From positions 1 through 10,678 of the forward strand of contig CAZWOL010000077.1 in assembly GCA_964635325.1 (NCBI GenBank): a stretch of 10,678 nt of DNA, given 5' to 3'. How positions within the stretch are numbered: position 1 is the stretch's first letter; each line of letters opens with the position of its first letter. The notes under the pieces were generated by a model. It saw only the letters and a list, made by a program, of their open reading frames with translations. It searched no databases and was not told the origin of the DNA. Source of the DNA: BOG-1112 sp964635325. Its GTDB lineage: Bacteria > Bdellovibrionota_B > Oligoflexia > Oligoflexales > Bog-1112. A program made the translations under genes and the position numbers. Of the stretch, positions 1 through 6,257 are shown in pieces.

Positions 1-72
1 AATCATAGGTCAATCGCTACTCTTTTGCTTGACCACCCAGGTGGGTCCATATATGACGAGTCTCCGCTTGGG

Positions 73-123
73 ATGCAGGCGATCCCTCGGCTCCACTGCG
101 TTCCGTTTGGGATGACGAGTTTC
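73..123. repeat. Dispersed palindromic repeat, partial copy 1
   Basis: The segment 73-105 (beginning atgcaggcgatccctcgg) matches 6200-6231 at about 28 of 33 positions, with one single-base gap. The short word ccaggtgg lies upstream of both copies (37-44 and 6151-6158). This copy lacks the left stem arm present in copy 2, so it looks truncated or decayed. A short direct repeat (atgacgagt) occurs at 53-61 and 112-120. The element sits just past the mlaE stop codon, in the same orientation relative to the upstream gene as copy 2. The rest of 1-146 has no convincing gene. Confidence 0.55.
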
Positions 124-146
124 CCTCAAGTGACGACTTTGGTGAA

Positions 147-962
147 TCACCCTAACCAGATGACTTCGAGATAACTGATAATAAAGTCGACGGTCAGCAG
201 AGTGATCAGTGTTACGACGACAGCAGATGTTGTCGCTTGTCCAACACCTTTGGCACCACCAGATGCATTGATCCCAAAATAGCAGTGAATGGTCGAGATG
301 ATAATTGAGAAGATCAACATCTTGCGCAGCCCACTGATGATATCCGAATACTTCATCAAGGCTAGGATCTTGTCCCAAAAGGTTCCGATGTCGACATTGT
401 AGATCACTAGACCAACAATGAAGGTGCCGATCATTCCAACAAACATAAAGAGTCCACATAACATCGGCATCATGATTATGGATGCCCAAACACGAGGGAC
501 CACAAGGTAGTTGATCGGATCGACAGCCATAACTTCGAGAGCATCGACCTGCTCGTTGACCACCATCGTTGCAATTTCTGCTGTGATTGCCGAACCAGCT
601 CGTCCCGTAAGTAGAAAGGCTCCGATGAGCGGAGCGAGCTCCTTCGTCAAAGCAAGGCCTGTCGCACCTCCGACCAGCGATTCGACTTTGAAGATTTCAA
701 AGATACCCCCAATCTGCAGACCGAATACAGCACCGGTGAAAAAACCTGTAAGCACAATGATAAAGAGTGACTGATTGCCGACAAACTCCATCATCTGAAA
801 CGTAAGATGTACGCGATAGGGTGGTACAAACATCTGGCGAAATACATCGATAAGGTAGAGAAGAAAGCGACCAAAACGCTCTAAAGAATCTGTGGTTTTG
901 TATTGGAATTTTCCGACAAGCATACCAAAAATATTCGGAATGCTCAGCTCTTGGCTAGCCAT
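147..962 (-). CDS. mlaE: MlaE-family ABC transporter permease (lipid transport)
   Basis: Inner-membrane permease of the MlaFEDB/Mce-type system, which moves phospholipids between the inner and outer membranes. The 271-residue protein has the family's hydrophobic segments and its conserved core: KELAPLIGAFLLTGRAGSA around residues 107-125, the following AEIATM...EQVDALEVMAVDP segment, and GVGQATTSAVV near 239-249. The start was placed at ATG 962-960 because AAGGAA (974-969) lies six bases upstream. An in-frame GTG at 986 overlaps the preceding stop codon as GTGA and would give 279 residues, but it has no good ribosome binding site. It is the last gene of an operon with two ArsA/Get3-like ATPases. 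No mlaF-type ATPase or mlaD-type gene is visible in the window; they may lie outside it or elsewhere in the genome. The family call is secure; the substrate is inferred from the family. Confidence 0.93.
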   Translation of the reverse strand: MASQELSIPNIFGMLVGKFQYKTTDSLERFGRFLLYLIDVFRQMFVPPYRVHLTFQMMEFVGNQSLFIIVLTGFFTGAVFGLQIGGIFEIFKVESLVGGATGLALTKELAPLIGAFLLTGRAGSAITAEIATMVVNEQVDALEVMAVDPINYLVVPRVWASIIMMPMLCGLFMFVGMIGTFIVGLVIYNVDIGTFWDKILALMKYSDIISGLRKMLIFSIIISTIHCYFGINASGGAKGVGQATTSAVVVTLITLLTVDFIISYLEVIWLG

Positions 963-968
963 TTCTGT

Positions 969-974
969 TTCCTT
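969..974 (-). promoter_or_regulatory. Ribosome binding site deciding the mlaE start
   Basis: AAGGAA on the minus strand, followed by six bases and ATG at 962. It favours the ATG over the upstream GTG at 986, which overlaps the preceding stop codon. Confidence 0.6.
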
Positions 975-982
975 ATGGTGAA

Positions 983-2080
983 TCACCCAGCTAGTGACTT
1001 GGCAAATCGGTATACGGAAGAGGGATTATGGATGCTGTAATCCTTCTCTTCAACAGCTAGTGATAGCATTTCGTGTTTGTGCACAGCGCCTAATTTTTGC
1101 AAGAGTTCGTTGCACACCTGCTGCTCATTTATTTTACGATGCATCAACTGAGAAAGAAAAGGAGAGAATTGACGAGCTGCATTGCCTGTGGATTCTGCAA
1201 GTGCATCCAATTCAAGACGCAGGGCCTCTGGTAGATAGCGATTCAACACAACACCATCGAGGGGATAGCCAATCTTCGCAAGTTCGGTCCCGAGTGCCAA
1301 CCCAGTCCGTATACCAGGAGCTGTTGGTGCGGTAACTAGCAAGAAACCCGTCGATTGCTGATGCAAGGTATGCAATATGCTTTCGCTTGCACTGTGAAAA
1401 CCATCGATCACCTGTTGAATCAGTACAAGAAACTCCCCAAACGATTGCAACGCCTTAAAACCCGTGACCTGCGCAACTCCTCCCATCAGTTTTTCGCTGA
1501 GGTTCATCAAGCGGCCTATACCTAGTTTGGCAGCAAGTAGAAAAGGTTTGATGAGCCAGGTCATTACTTTTTGTTCACGAAATCGGGAAAGCACTCCAGG
1601 ACGAGCTAGAAAATCAAGAGCGTGCCCGTCCGGAGGTGTATCAAGAATCACTAGATCATAACGGTGATCATCCACCATCTCTTGCAAGCGTGCGAGTGCC
1701 ATATATTCCACAGAACCTGAAAGATGCATGCTCGATGCTTTATACAAGGGATGACGCAGTATAGCCTCTGCGGCTGATGGACTCTTTGCATAACGATGCA
1801 CCATGTGATCGAACATCGCTTTTTGATCCAACATTGCAGCTTCCAGAGAGCCTGGCAAAGCCTCATCAAAATGCACGGGGGTTGTTTTGCCCGTGAGGCT
1901 CAAACCAAGCGCACTAGCCAGACGCTTTGCAGGATCAATCGAGAGTAAGCCAACACGCTTACCTTGCATTGCAGCATGGACAGCGATTCCGATGGATGAC
2001 GTCGTCTTACCGACACCTCCAGGACCGAGTATCACCAGAACTTTTTTTTTCACAACAAGGTCAAGTAGGCTCGGTGGCAA
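983..2080 (-). CDS. ArsA/Get3-like ATPase, second subunit (GPGGVGKT type)
   Basis: A 365-residue P-loop ATPase of the ArsA/Get3 family, a group that includes arsenite-pump ATPases and tail-anchored protein targeting factors. Visible motifs are the P-loop GPGGVGKTT (residues 19-27), switch I SIDPAKRLASALG (47-59), switch II DTPPDGHALDF (147-157) and an adenine-site LNR (279-281). The lysine that marks the deviant Walker A motif (G-K-G-G) is replaced by Pro20, while the switch I Asp49 is kept. This matches the Rv3680-like half of the mycobacterial pair. The start was set at TTG 2080 because GAAGGAA (2093-2087) lies six bases upstream. ATG 2125 would add 15 residues but has no ribosome binding site and overlaps the previous gene by 65 bases. 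Nine consecutive A residues encode Lys11-Lys13 just before the P-loop. The CXC-type metal-site cysteines of arsenite ATPases are not evident, so arsenic resistance is unlikely. The client is unknown. Confidence 0.85.
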   Translation of the reverse strand: MPPSLLDLVVKKKVLVILGPGGVGKTTSSIGIAVHAAMQGKRVGLLSIDPAKRLASALGLSLTGKTTPVHFDEALPGSLEAAMLDQKAMFDHMVHRYAKSPSAAEAILRHPLYKASSMHLSGSVEYMALARLQEMVDDHRYDLVILDTPPDGHALDFLARPGVLSRFREQKVMTWLIKPFLLAAKLGIGRLMNLSEKLMGGVAQVTGFKALQSFGEFLVLIQQVIDGFHSASESILHTLHQQSTGFLLVTAPTAPGIRTGLALGTELAKIGYPLDGVVLNRYLPEALRLELDALAESTGNAARQFSPFLSQLMHRKINEQQVCNELLQKLGAVHKHEMLSLAVEEKDYSIHNPSSVYRFAKSLAG

Positions 2081-2966
2081 GAGTGATTCCTTCGATAAGA
2101 GGTGAAAGTTGACGAATGAACGCATTGCTGAGTGGCTCAGGAAGCGCCTGCAGGTCTGGAAAAGCGTAGATATGCTTGCAAAATGGAGTCTTCTTGAGCA
2201 AGTCCACTAATTCTTTGCGTGCGTTTTCGGTCTCGTGCATCTTGCGGTCAAAATAATTTTGCAAGGCTGGTGGCAAAGTCTCGGGAGCATACATATGTAG
2301 ACGGTTGAGCACGATTGCAGAAAGTTCGACCGGTGATTTCTGTGCGAGTATAGGGAGAAATTCGACAGTCTCATTCATAACTAAGCTTTCGGGTAATGTG
2401 ACGATGAGACTGCCACATTTTTCCGAATCTTCCAGGAACGCCTTGACGCGAGTCACTTCATGGATGAGAGGGCCAACAAGTCCAGACTGAATGATCGCAT
2501 CCGGTGTCGCCATCATATTCAAAAAGTGACCGCTCGCGGGAGCGTCGAAAATGATGAGATCGTATTTTTGTGCGGAGCTAAGTTCAGAGGTGTAGAAAAG
2601 ACGTCCCAACAGCATGGTCTCGTCAAGTCCAGGGATTGCCTCTAGCAAACTGCTGACCAGCTGGTTGCGAAAGACACGATCGTAGAGGTGCTCCATCCCA
2701 AGGTGAAGCGTCACATATTCTTGGAAGCAGCGCTTTGCATCCAAATTGATACAGTGCAAACGATCACGGACCTGTACTTCGTTATGTCCAATAGGAGCTA
2801 GTCCAAAGAGGGGCGATAATTTGTCAAAGGCCTGAGCTTCTGCAAGCAGAACTCTCTTCCCCTCTTGAGCGGCAAGCATGCCCAGCATCGCAGCTATTAG
2901 GCTCTTGCCTGTTCCCCCCTTCCCGCTGATAAAAAGGATTTTCTTTTTGAAAAGATGAGAGAACAT
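2061..2966 (-). CDS. ArsA/Get3-like ATPase, first subunit (GKGGTGKS type)
   Basis: A 301-residue partner of the next gene, with which it overlaps by about 20 bases. The canonical deviant Walker A motif GKGGTGKS lies at residues 15-22, with the signature Lys16. Switch II is DAPASGHFL (141-149), and an adenine-site VLNR lies at 219-222. At switch I, where Get3 and ArsA have S-T-D-P-A-H, this protein reads AEAQAFDKLS (42-51), so the catalytic Asp position is occupied by Gln45. That is the pattern of the Rv3679-like half of the mycobacterial pair, which also lacks a DPAH motif. The two subunits therefore probably form a heterodimer with one complete composite ATP site. The ATG at 2966 has AAGGA about 12 bases upstream, a rather long spacing. 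It is the first gene of the operon and divergent from pyk. The family is sure; the pairing is inferred; the client is unknown. Confidence 0.88.
   Translation of the reverse strand: MFSHLFKKKILFISGKGGTGKSLIAAMLGMLAAQEGKRVLLAEAQAFDKLSPLFGLAPIGHNEVQVRDRLHCINLDAKRCFQEYVTLHLGMEHLYDRVFRNQLVSSLLEAIPGLDETMLLGRLFYTSELSSAQKYDLIIFDAPASGHFLNMMATPDAIIQSGLVGPLIHEVTRVKAFLEDSEKCGSLIVTLPESLVMNETVEFLPILAQKSPVELSAIVLNRLHMYAPETLPPALQNYFDRKMHETENARKELVDLLKKTPFCKHIYAFPDLQALPEPLSNAFIRQLSPLIEGITLATEPT
2087..2093 (-). promoter_or_regulatory. Ribosome binding site inside the upstream gene, deciding the ArsA-like 2 start
   Basis: GAAGGAA on the minus strand lies six bases before TTG 2080, within the last codons of the first ATPase gene. 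This arrangement suggests translational coupling that would keep the two subunits in proportion. Confidence 0.55.
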
Positions 2967-3090
2967 ATAATCGTAAAATCCTTCGTGCGAGATATACCTG
3001 AGTTTTTAGGAACGCCGTGTATGCACTAACGTAGTATGCAACCAATTGATGACGATACGCTCCTAGGGAAGCATAACAAAAAGGTGAGAG
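2967..3090. promoter_or_regulatory. Divergent intergenic region between the ATPase operon and pyk
   Basis: These 124 bases must hold promoters for both directions. I could not find a convincing -35/-10 pair on either strand. The best plus-strand candidate, TTGATG at 3046-3051, is followed only by a poor -10. The word TATGCA occurs twice, 15 bases apart (3020-3025 and 3035-3040), which could be a binding site but is weak evidence. The pyk ribosome binding site, AAGGTGAG, lies directly before 3091. Confidence 0.35.
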
Positions 3091-4581
3091 ATGAACAAAA
3101 AAACGAGTGCTTTACCAACGATCTATGGTTTGCGGGACTTTCAAGAGAGCGAAGGCCGCGTTCGTCGCTGCAAAATTGTCGGTACTATAGGCCCAGCTTC
3201 CTCCGACCCTAAGGTTCTGCGTGAGTTACTAGAGAGTGGCTTAGACATCGCGCGGCTCAACTTTTCACATGGCCAACACAGTGATCATGCCCAGGCCATA
3301 GCCAACCTCCGTAGCTTGGCGCAAGAGACCAAGCGTAATGTCACCATTTTGCAAGACTTGCAGGGGCCCAAAATTCGTGCAGGGCAATTGCTCAATGGAG
3401 GCATCCAACTGGTCGAAGGCGAAACCTATACGCTGACCTACGGTGTCGAACAAACAGACCCCAAGATCATTCCTATCGACTACAAAAACTTGATAAGCGA
3501 CATCAAAGTCGGAGAACTCGTTCTAATGGATGACGGATTGCTTTCGTGCGTTATTCAAAGCGTCGACGACAAATCTGCAAGCATCCAGGTACGCGATGGT
3601 GGTTTGCTCAAAAGTCGCAAAGGGGTTAATTTCCCAAACTCTGTTTTATCTGTCCCAACGCTCACCGAGAAAGATAACCGTGACCTTATTTTTGGGATCA
3701 CAAATAACGTCGATGTCATTGCCTTATCGTTTGTCCAAACAGCGCAGGACATTATTCAGTGTCGCAATATCATCAAAGCGATGGGCTCTGATATCCCGAT
3801 CGTAGCAAAAATAGAACGTCTAGCTGCTGTCCAAAACATAGAAGCCATTGCTGCCGTTGCAGACGGGCTGATGGTTGCGCGTGGGGATTTAGGAGTGGAA
3901 GGGAGTGTCGAAAAGGTTCCGACCTTCCAACGTGCAATTATTGCAGCAGCATCGCGTCATGCTAAACCGGTGATCATTGCTACACAGATGCTGGAGTCGA
4001 TGATTCAAAATCCACAGGCCAGTCTTGCAGAGGTGACCGACGTTGCAAATGGTGTCTTAGAGGGAGCAGACTGTGTGATGCTTTCCGCAGAAGTAGCATC
4101 CGGCAAGTATCCTGTGCAATGTGTTAAAAAAATGGCGTCCATCATCGATCGTGTCGAAGAGTGGCATTTACAAAAGACTCCGCGTTACTTTTCGCTCCCC
4201 GAAGATAATCAGGAGTGGCAAATTCACAAAGCTATTGCTCGTGCTGCATGTGAAGCTGCAGATGCGTTGAATGCTAGAGCAATTGTCTCCCTCACTCTTA
4301 CAGGATCGATTGCGCGTCTTATTGCAAGTTGGCGTCCTCGTACACCGATCATTGCGATCAGCCCTCGACTCGACGTGATCAAACGACTTGGTTTTACTTG
4401 GGGAGTCTATGGGATGGTCAATCCTCTCTTCTATAACACAGACATACTTTTGCAAGACCTTCCCAACCTTCTCAAAAGTTTAGGTCTTGCGAAGAGCAAC
4501 GATTTTGTGGTGATCACTGCAGGGATTCCCCTAACGGGGATGGGGGCAACGAACATGCTTAAGATTAACAAGATCCCCTGA
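3091..4581 (+). CDS. pyk: Pyruvate kinase
   Basis: Last step of glycolysis: phosphoenolpyruvate + ADP to pyruvate + ATP, in the cytosol. The 496-residue length is normal for the family. Visible motifs are ARLNFSHG (54-61), LQGPKIR (90-96), the B-domain exit KGVNFPN (177-183), VAKIE (238-242, catalytic Lys240 and metal ligand Glu242), ARGDLG (263-268, Asp266) and ATQMLESM (297-304). A C-terminal regulatory-type domain runs from about residue 375. The Lys in GPKIR is typical of PykA-like, K+-independent pyruvate kinases; the K+-dependent enzymes have Glu there. Some usually conserved spots are altered: LSAEVASGKYP for LSGETA-x-G-x-YP, NPQASLAEV for PTRAEV, and KIERLAAV for KIE-x-x-EAV. None removes a catalytic residue I can recognise. 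The ATG has a good AAGGTGAG site. The gene converges on the lipoprotein gene 17 bases away. Confidence 0.97.
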   Translation: MNKKTSALPTIYGLRDFQESEGRVRRCKIVGTIGPASSDPKVLRELLESGLDIARLNFSHGQHSDHAQAIANLRSLAQETKRNVTILQDLQGPKIRAGQLLNGGIQLVEGETYTLTYGVEQTDPKIIPIDYKNLISDIKVGELVLMDDGLLSCVIQSVDDKSASIQVRDGGLLKSRKGVNFPNSVLSVPTLTEKDNRDLIFGITNNVDVIALSFVQTAQDIIQCRNIIKAMGSDIPIVAKIERLAAVQNIEAIAAVADGLMVARGDLGVEGSVEKVPTFQRAIIAAASRHAKPVIIATQMLESMIQNPQASLAEVTDVANGVLEGADCVMLSAEVASGKYPVQCVKKMASIIDRVEEWHLQKTPRYFSLPEDNQEWQIHKAIARAACEAADALNARAIVSLTLTGSIARLIASWRPRTPIIAISPRLDVIKRLGFTWGVYGMVNPLFYNTDILLQDLPNLLKSLGLAKSNDFVVITAGIPLTGMGATNMLKINKIP

Positions 4582-4598
4582 TCATTAGGGTGCGATTC

Positions 4599-5927
4599 TT
4601 ACTTCTTGTTGCGGCCTGGTAGTTCACCAAAGTCAGCACTGTCTAGGAAGCGGATGAATTGGCTCTGACGCAGAGGAGCATTGCTGATGTTGCAAGGTAC
4701 CAGTTGTATGCTTGCTTTGTCATGAAACGGAGTGACACCCTGTAGCCCATACTTATCAGCAGGAACTCCGATGCACAGAGGATTTGTCGTATTGACCTCG
4801 ATGTGTGAAATGCGGAAAGCGTTCACACCAGCGTTATCGCTTGGTGTTGCTGCTGTGAGTGAGAAGAGCTGGTCAGGGCTTACTGTTCCGTCTGCATAGA
4901 CGAGGCAAGGTGCTTTGATGAGTGTAGTACCCTTAGACGTCAGGCATTGGTCCTGAGCTTTGATGCTAGAGTTGGTTGCACTCGAATCTGAGCCCAATGT
5001 TATGTAGTACCATTCCTTCAACTCTGCTTGTGTTCCATTTGCAAGCTGACTGCGTGTAGGACTTGTCATCCCTTTTTGGTAAAAACGTAGGGTGACAACC
5101 TGATTGCTATCAAAGGTACAAGGCATCAACTGTGCAGCTGAATCAAATTGCATACATTTTTGTGCTTTAGTTGCAGAGGCAACATTTGTCATCTGTGCGG
5201 TACTTGTGTATTCGAAGACGATAGAGCGTGGTTGGTCGAGACATACGTATCCGTTCCAGAAGTAGCCGCGTTCTTTGCATTGCTCTTTTGGAGATTTTTC
5301 GTATTCAACATTCACCTGCTGGTCTTGCAGCAATTTTTTCAAGGTCAAGTTAACCGTCACATCACCCGGTGTAAAATCTTTGGTGCTGCCTTGGTACCAA
5401 ACAATGCTTGGTCCATTTTCGACGGTTTGATAGTAAATGGCAGCATCGATTTTGTAGGTGCTCGTTTTCACCAAATTGGTTAGCGAAACTTGCAAGTCTC
5501 CGCAATCTGCAATCGAAGCGATCGTGGACTGTACAGGTGTGTTCGTCTTTGTGTTGGTGACCTGCGCCCAAAAATGCCAATTTTCGTTGGGGAAGCGAGT
5601 ATCAATGGACCAGCATGCGGAACTAATTCCCTCGCTGTTCACATTGGTGGGAGCATGTCCGCCACCAACGTAATTTTTGACGTTTGTTTCAGCAAGTCCA
5701 AGGCCACTCGTAGCATTTGTTGCTGTCGGTATCATCGTTGCTTGCGACGAAGACGTTGTTGGTTTTTCTAATCCCATAGGAACGGGAAGGATCATCTTGT
5801 TTTGATCATCCAATGTCCCTGAGATTTCAGAGCCTGAGGTGTCTTCGATCTGTTTTCGCTGTGAAGTTTTGCAACTGTAGGCAAATCCAAAGAGGCCAAA
5901 CACTAAGAGGGAATTGAGCATTTTCAT
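4599..5927 (-). CDS. Secreted lipoprotein with C-terminal beta-trefoil-like repeats
   Basis: I do not recognise a named family. The 442-residue protein starts with a signal peptide and a permissive lipobox, AYSC (Cys19), so it is probably lipid-anchored in the cell envelope. Residues 20-100 are a low-complexity Ser/Thr/Asn-rich linker. Residues 103-210 (from SACWSIDTRFP to about NVEYEKSP) look like a beta-sandwich, followed by a small Cys-containing segment, CKERGYFWNGYVC (217-229). The C-terminal half has three repeats, each with a Cys pair (258/270, 328/341, 385/412). Two end in a hydrophobic strand after a Q (PDQLFSL, SQFIRFL), recalling the C...QxW/QxF pattern of ricin-B-like beta-trefoils. 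A carbohydrate-binding role is therefore a guess. ATG 5927 has GGGAG nine bases upstream; a second ATG two codons later is also possible. It is monocistronic and convergent with pyk. Confidence 0.75.
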   Translation of the reverse strand: MKMLNSLLVFGLFGFAYSCKTSQRKQIEDTSGSEISGTLDDQNKMILPVPMGLEKPTTSSSQATMIPTATNATSGLGLAETNVKNYVGGGHAPTNVNSEGISSACWSIDTRFPNENWHFWAQVTNTKTNTPVQSTIASIADCGDLQVSLTNLVKTSTYKIDAAIYYQTVENGPSIVWYQGSTKDFTPGDVTVNLTLKKLLQDQQVNVEYEKSPKEQCKERGYFWNGYVCLDQPRSIVFEYTSTAQMTNVASATKAQKCMQFDSAAQLMPCTFDSNQVVTLRFYQKGMTSPTRSQLANGTQAELKEWYYITLGSDSSATNSSIKAQDQCLTSKGTTLIKAPCLVYADGTVSPDQLFSLTAATPSDNAGVNAFRISHIEVNTTNPLCIGVPADKYGLQGVTPFHDKASIQLVPCNISNAPLRQSQFIRFLDSADFGELPGRNKK

Positions 5928-5979
5928 GGGCGTAAACTCCCAGGGGGTTCACATATTGAAGTGGATGATTCCATTCTCT

Positions 5980-6008
5980 AGTTTAAAGCTTACGGGCTGA
6001 AATGGAAA
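5980..6008 (-). promoter_or_regulatory. Putative sigma-70-type promoter of the trefoil lipoprotein gene
   Basis: On the minus strand, TTTCCA (6008-6003), 17 bases and TAAACT (5985-5980). Each box matches four of six consensus bases. The predicted transcript would start near 5973 and have a leader of about 45 bases. Confidence 0.3.
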
Positions 6009-6094
6009 GTTTCGCGAAGTGTCTTGGGTTTGGTATAAAGTATATAAGCGGACAACTTAGTTATGATCTAGAGATCTTAGGAAACTTATTGAAT

Positions 6095-6250
6095 CCCGTC
6101 ATCCTGACGAAGCCCGTCATCCTGACGAAGTCGAAGGATCGCCTGCTTAGCCAGGTGGTTGCGCATCGAAGGAATCCGTCGAAGCATTGACAAAGCTCAA
6201 TGCAGGCGACCTCTCGGCTCACTACGTTCCGCTCGTGGTGACGATGACTC
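6095..6250. repeat. Dispersed palindromic repeat, copy 2, with an 18-base tandem duplication
   Basis: The left end holds an exact tandem duplication of cccgtcatcctgacgaag (6095-6112 and 6113-6130), followed by tcgaaggatcgcctgc. The arm TCGCCTGC (6139-6146) can pair with GCAGGCGA (6202-6209). A competing perfect 7-base stem, GCATTGA/TCAATGC (6184-6190 and 6197-6203), has a 6-base loop. The ends roughly mirror each other (gtcatc at left, gatgac at right). Words of the type gtcatcctga...gaagtcgaaggatc are known as dispersed palindromic repeats in many bacterial genomes. The element has no coding capacity and begins directly after the stop codon of the gene at 6258. Confidence 0.65.
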
Positions 6251-6257
6251 ACTGCAA

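Larger units (their letters stand above)
5928..6257. other. 330-base intergenic region: promoter plus repeat element, no gene
   Basis: It separates the last gene of the right-hand minus-strand run from the trefoil lipoprotein gene. The right half (about 6095-6250) is repeat copy 2. The left half carries the putative promoter and a leader of about 45 bases. Short open frames cross it, but none has a ribosome binding site or protein-like composition. Confidence 0.6.

Noticed and set aside
1..6. ATG on the minus strand at 6-4 as the start of a further operon gene such as mlaF
   Set aside because: Only two codons are visible, and there is no clear ribosome binding site in front of it.
10..489. 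159-residue minus-strand open frame overlapping mlaE
   Set aside because: Shadow of mlaE in another frame; its composition is rich in His, Arg, Trp and Cys and unlike a real protein, and it has no ribosome binding site.
983..2966. Arsenite resistance operon
   Set aside because: No arsB, arsR, arsC or arsD gene is nearby, and the metal-binding cysteine pattern of arsenite ATPases is not seen in either protein.
6002..6252. Short open frames across the repeat in the 5928-6257 gap
   Set aside because: They translate the tandem repeat (duplicated NPVILTKPVILTK-like peptide), lack ribosome binding sites and are best explained by the palindromic element.
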